7,553 bases of DNA, from NCBI GenBank assembly GCA_047972135.1, contig JBKEAJ010000030.1, positions 1 to 7,553 of the forward strand, in the 5' to 3' direction. Below the pieces are notes generated by a model. That model ran no database searches and had not been told where the DNA came from. It saw nothing but the letters and a program-made list of their open reading frames with translations. Both the position numbers and the translations under genes were made by a program. Shown here in pieces: positions 5,814-7,553 of this stretch (position 1 is the first letter of the stretch; each line of letters begins with the position of its first letter). The stretch is from JBKEAJ01 sp047972135 (GTDB lineage: Bacteria > Bacteroidota > Bacteroidia > Bacteroidales > Prolixibacteraceae).

Positions 5814-6744
5814 GATTTTGAAGAAAATAGATAAAAAAAAGAGACTCCCACTGATACTCTTGCTTGCCTTGTTGGTATTATCGGCAACGGGAGTAACAAA
5901 TTATCTTTTTGAGAAAATATTCTACACCTCCATAAAAGGGACTTGTCAGGAGTATCTTGCACGTGCCAACGATGAAGCCGACGATTTGTTTATTGGTTTG
6001 ACAGCTGCTAAAGCAACAGTTGCCGTTTTTGAAGGCAGCACAATGGGAGTCAGTGCGGGTGTGGAAATGAATTTACAGGCAGGCGACATTGTGCAGCCCA
6101 TCTACGATGGTGTTGACATAGCTTGGAAAGTATCGCTGATGAGTATTGTTTCCCTAAAGATTCAGCAGTTGTTTTTTATATTCTTCGAGCTGAATTTTCT
6201 GAAATGGCTGATAGTACTTGGAATAATATTTTTCATTCCTATACTATTTTGGAAGAACTATCTGACAAGGTTATCGCATCGCATATCTAGGTTTCTCATT
6301 ATGATGGCTTTGGTGATTTACGTTTTGTTTCCGGTTGGTATATGGTGCATATCGACTTTATCTTCCTATGTCAACAGCACTTACCGAGAACCTGCGGCAA
6401 AAGAGTTTCAGGCAGGAGTCGACAGGCTCGACAAAGCTGCCGACATCTTCTCCGGCACCGATGCCAATGCCGACATCGACGGTTGGGATTGGATTAACCC
6501 CTCTGCCATTTACTCAAAAATGGGTAAGAAATGGGATAATCTGTCCGAAAAAATAGACAATCTAAAAAAGGAACTCTCATCGCTTAGTGGTTCTATGGTC
6601 AGCAATCTTTCTACCATCGTCACCACCTTTGTTATCGAAGTCCTTGTTCTGCCCATCATTTTTCTAGTATTATTTTGGCAATTTATCAGATTTGTCTTCA
6701 AGGACGAAACTACCAACTTGGTAAAACGGATAAAAAACGAATAA
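5809..6744 (+). CDS. Four-helix membrane protein of unknown function
   Basis: I do not recognise this 311-residue protein. The start is the ATG at 5809, preceded by an A-rich leader. The frame is open further upstream through the heptad repeat, but it has only non-ATG starts such as TTG at 5791. A basic N-terminus (KILKKIDKKKR) leads into helix 1 (12-30). Residues 45-110 are a Gly/Ala-rich, largely helical region with GDIVQPIYDGVD at 92-103. A hydrophobic or amphipathic stretch at 110-128 comes before helix 2 (131-148). A basic loop (KNYLTRLSHRISR) separates it from helix 3 (161-183), and helix 4 is 270-296. The positive-inside rule puts both ends in the cytoplasm and the 31-110 and 184-269 segments outside. 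The second outer segment holds an Asp/Trp cluster at 218-228 and a short coiled-coil-like stretch at about 240-262. The gene is divergent from pulA and convergent with sbcC. Confidence 0.85.
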   Translation: MKILKKIDKKKRLPLILLLALLVLSATGVTNYLFEKIFYTSIKGTCQEYLARANDEADDLFIGLTAAKATVAVFEGSTMGVSAGVEMNLQAGDIVQPIYDGVDIAWKVSLMSIVSLKIQQLFFIFFELNFLKWLIVLGIIFFIPILFWKNYLTRLSHRISRFLIMMALVIYVLFPVGIWCISTLSSYVNSTYREPAAKEFQAGVDRLDKAADIFSGTDANADIDGWDWINPSAIYSKMGKKWDNLSEKIDNLKKELSSLSGSMVSNLSTIVTTFVIEVLVLPIIFLVLFWQFIRFVFKDETTNLVKRIKNE

Positions 6745-6768
6745 TGTCAGGTTCATAATAAAACCAAC

Positions 6769-7553
6769 TCAGTACGAAGTCTCTATCACACTGCCTCTTT
6801 CAGTATCCTTATATATTTTCAGGTGTACGGGTATTTCCTGCTGTAACTCTTCGACGTGTGAAATAATACCGACCACCCGATTTTCATCCCGTAAAGATTT
6901 CAAAGTGTTAAACACCTGTCGCAAAGTATCTTTGTCTAATGTACCGAAGCCTTCGTCGAGGAAAAAGAAATTGCGGTCTTGCTTGTTTTGTGTTTGCACG
7001 CTTTCTGCCAAGGACAGAGCCAAGGACAGCGACGCCTGAAACATCTGTCCACCCGAAAGGCTCCTGACACTCCTCGTGCGCCCCTCGTTCATATTGTCGC
7101 GAACAATAAACTCATTATCCTCATTGAGTTCCAAATGCAGTTGCTGCTTGGTGAGATGGGCAAATCGTTTGTTAGCCGACTGACAAAGATTTTTCAAATA
7201 AACCGACGACACAAAATCCACAAAACCATTAGACCTAAACATTTTCTTTAGAATATCGATATCGCTCTTTCTCAATTCCAAAGCCTCCTTTTCCGTTGAG
7301 AGTCTTGCTTTTGCTTGCAGTTTCTCTTTTGTCGTCTTTATTTGTTGCTCTATCTGCGCTAAGGCTTTATTACATGCTGCTACACCTGTTTCAATATCTT
7401 GCAACTCGACTCCCAGAAGAGCAAATTTTTCATCGTCGAAAATCTTGTCTCCCAATTCCTGCCTTAGTTCTTGGACTTTTTTCTCTATGGGCGAATACTT
7501 GGAGTGATACTCGTTAATTTGCTTTTCCGCAGTATCAGCATCAAAATCAGAGT
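6769..7553 (-). CDS. sbcC: Nuclease SbcCD subunit C (SbcC), C-terminal part
   Basis: SbcC is the Rad50-like SMC ATPase that works with the SbcD nuclease on DNA hairpins and double-strand breaks in the cytoplasm. The frame is open to the right window edge with no start, and 260 codons before the TGA are visible, against about 1000 for a full protein. Numbered from the first complete codon (7551), residues 1 to about 100 are charged coiled coil (the descending arm). The ABC signature LSGGQ is at 165-169. Walker B is FFFLDE at 195-200 with catalytic Glu200. The D-loop GTLD is at 203-206, and the switch His is His232 in IISHVEEL. A Leu-rich ALSLALSLAES helix follows the signature, as in other SbcC proteins. 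The gene ends 24 nt from the convergent membrane protein gene. sbcD should lie upstream, outside the window. Confidence 0.94.
   Translation of the reverse strand, partial: SDFDADTAEKQINEYHSKYSPIEKKVQELRQELGDKIFDDEKFALLGVELQDIETGVAACNKALAQIEQQIKTTKEKLQAKARLSTEKEALELRKSDIDILKKMFRSNGFVDFVSSVYLKNLCQSANKRFAHLTKQQLHLELNEDNEFIVRDNMNEGRTRSVRSLSGGQMFQASLSLALSLAESVQTQNKQDRNFFFLDEGFGTLDKDTLRQVFNTLKSLRDENRVVGIISHVEELQQEIPVHLKIYKDTERGSVIETSY

Noticed and set aside
6745..6768. Possible bidirectional terminator between the convergent membrane protein and sbcC genes
   Set aside because: Only GGTT and AACC can pair across an 8-nt loop, with no G-C rich stem and no proper T-run. The 24-nt gap is too weak to call a terminator.
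6769..7455. A separate 228-residue ATPase starting at 7455
   Set aside because: The codon at 7455 is TTG inside a coiled coil, and the frame stays open to the window edge. This is the C-terminal part of full-length SbcC, not an independent gene.

Overview
The window is AT-rich and looks like chromosomal DNA from a member of the Bacteroidota, probably Bacteroidales-like. The evidence is as follows. Three promoter candidates match the Bacteroidota -7 consensus TAnnTTTG. Start codons are preceded by A-rich leaders, not Shine-Dalgarno sequences. The gene content also fits: an OmpA-type lipoprotein with a long coiled coil, an M48 lipoprotein protease, a cytoplasmic type I pullulanase and a Bacteroidota-style SbcC. 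There is no sign of phage, plasmid, transposase or CRISPR.

Left part (1-5548, all minus strand). Read in the direction of transcription, the order is pullulanase (pulA), OmpA-like lipoprotein, radical-SAM haem chaperone hemW, then a M48 zinc-protease lipoprotein and a multi-spanning membrane protein cut off by the window edge. pulA and the lipoprotein gene are 3 nt apart, and the lipoprotein stop and hemW start overlap in TAATG, so these three look like one transcription unit. A 76-nt gap with its own candidate promoter precedes the protease, which is followed after 7 nt by the membrane protein. This suggests a second promoter or a separate two-gene unit. The promoter positions favour shorter starts than the longest open frames for both pulA and the protease.

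Centre (5549-5808). This divergent intergenic region is the most interesting part. It holds two back-to-back promoter candidates with the same -7 box (TATCTTTG) and an 8-bp perfect inverted repeat between them that could be a shared operator. Next comes a roughly 100-bp element built of degenerate heptanucleotides arranged as an imperfect inverted repeat. This element lies between two copies (17 of 18 identical) of the start-codon context of the next gene. It looks like an inserted or expanded repeat that duplicated the translation start and now sits in the mRNA leader.

Right part (5809-7553). A plus-strand gene encodes a 311-residue, four-helix membrane protein that I do not recognise. It converges, with only 24 nt between stops, on the C-terminal part of sbcC, which enters from beyond the right edge on the minus strand. 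The genes are mostly housekeeping and envelope functions, and no single pathway joins them. The novelty lies in the heptad element and the unrecognised membrane protein it precedes.
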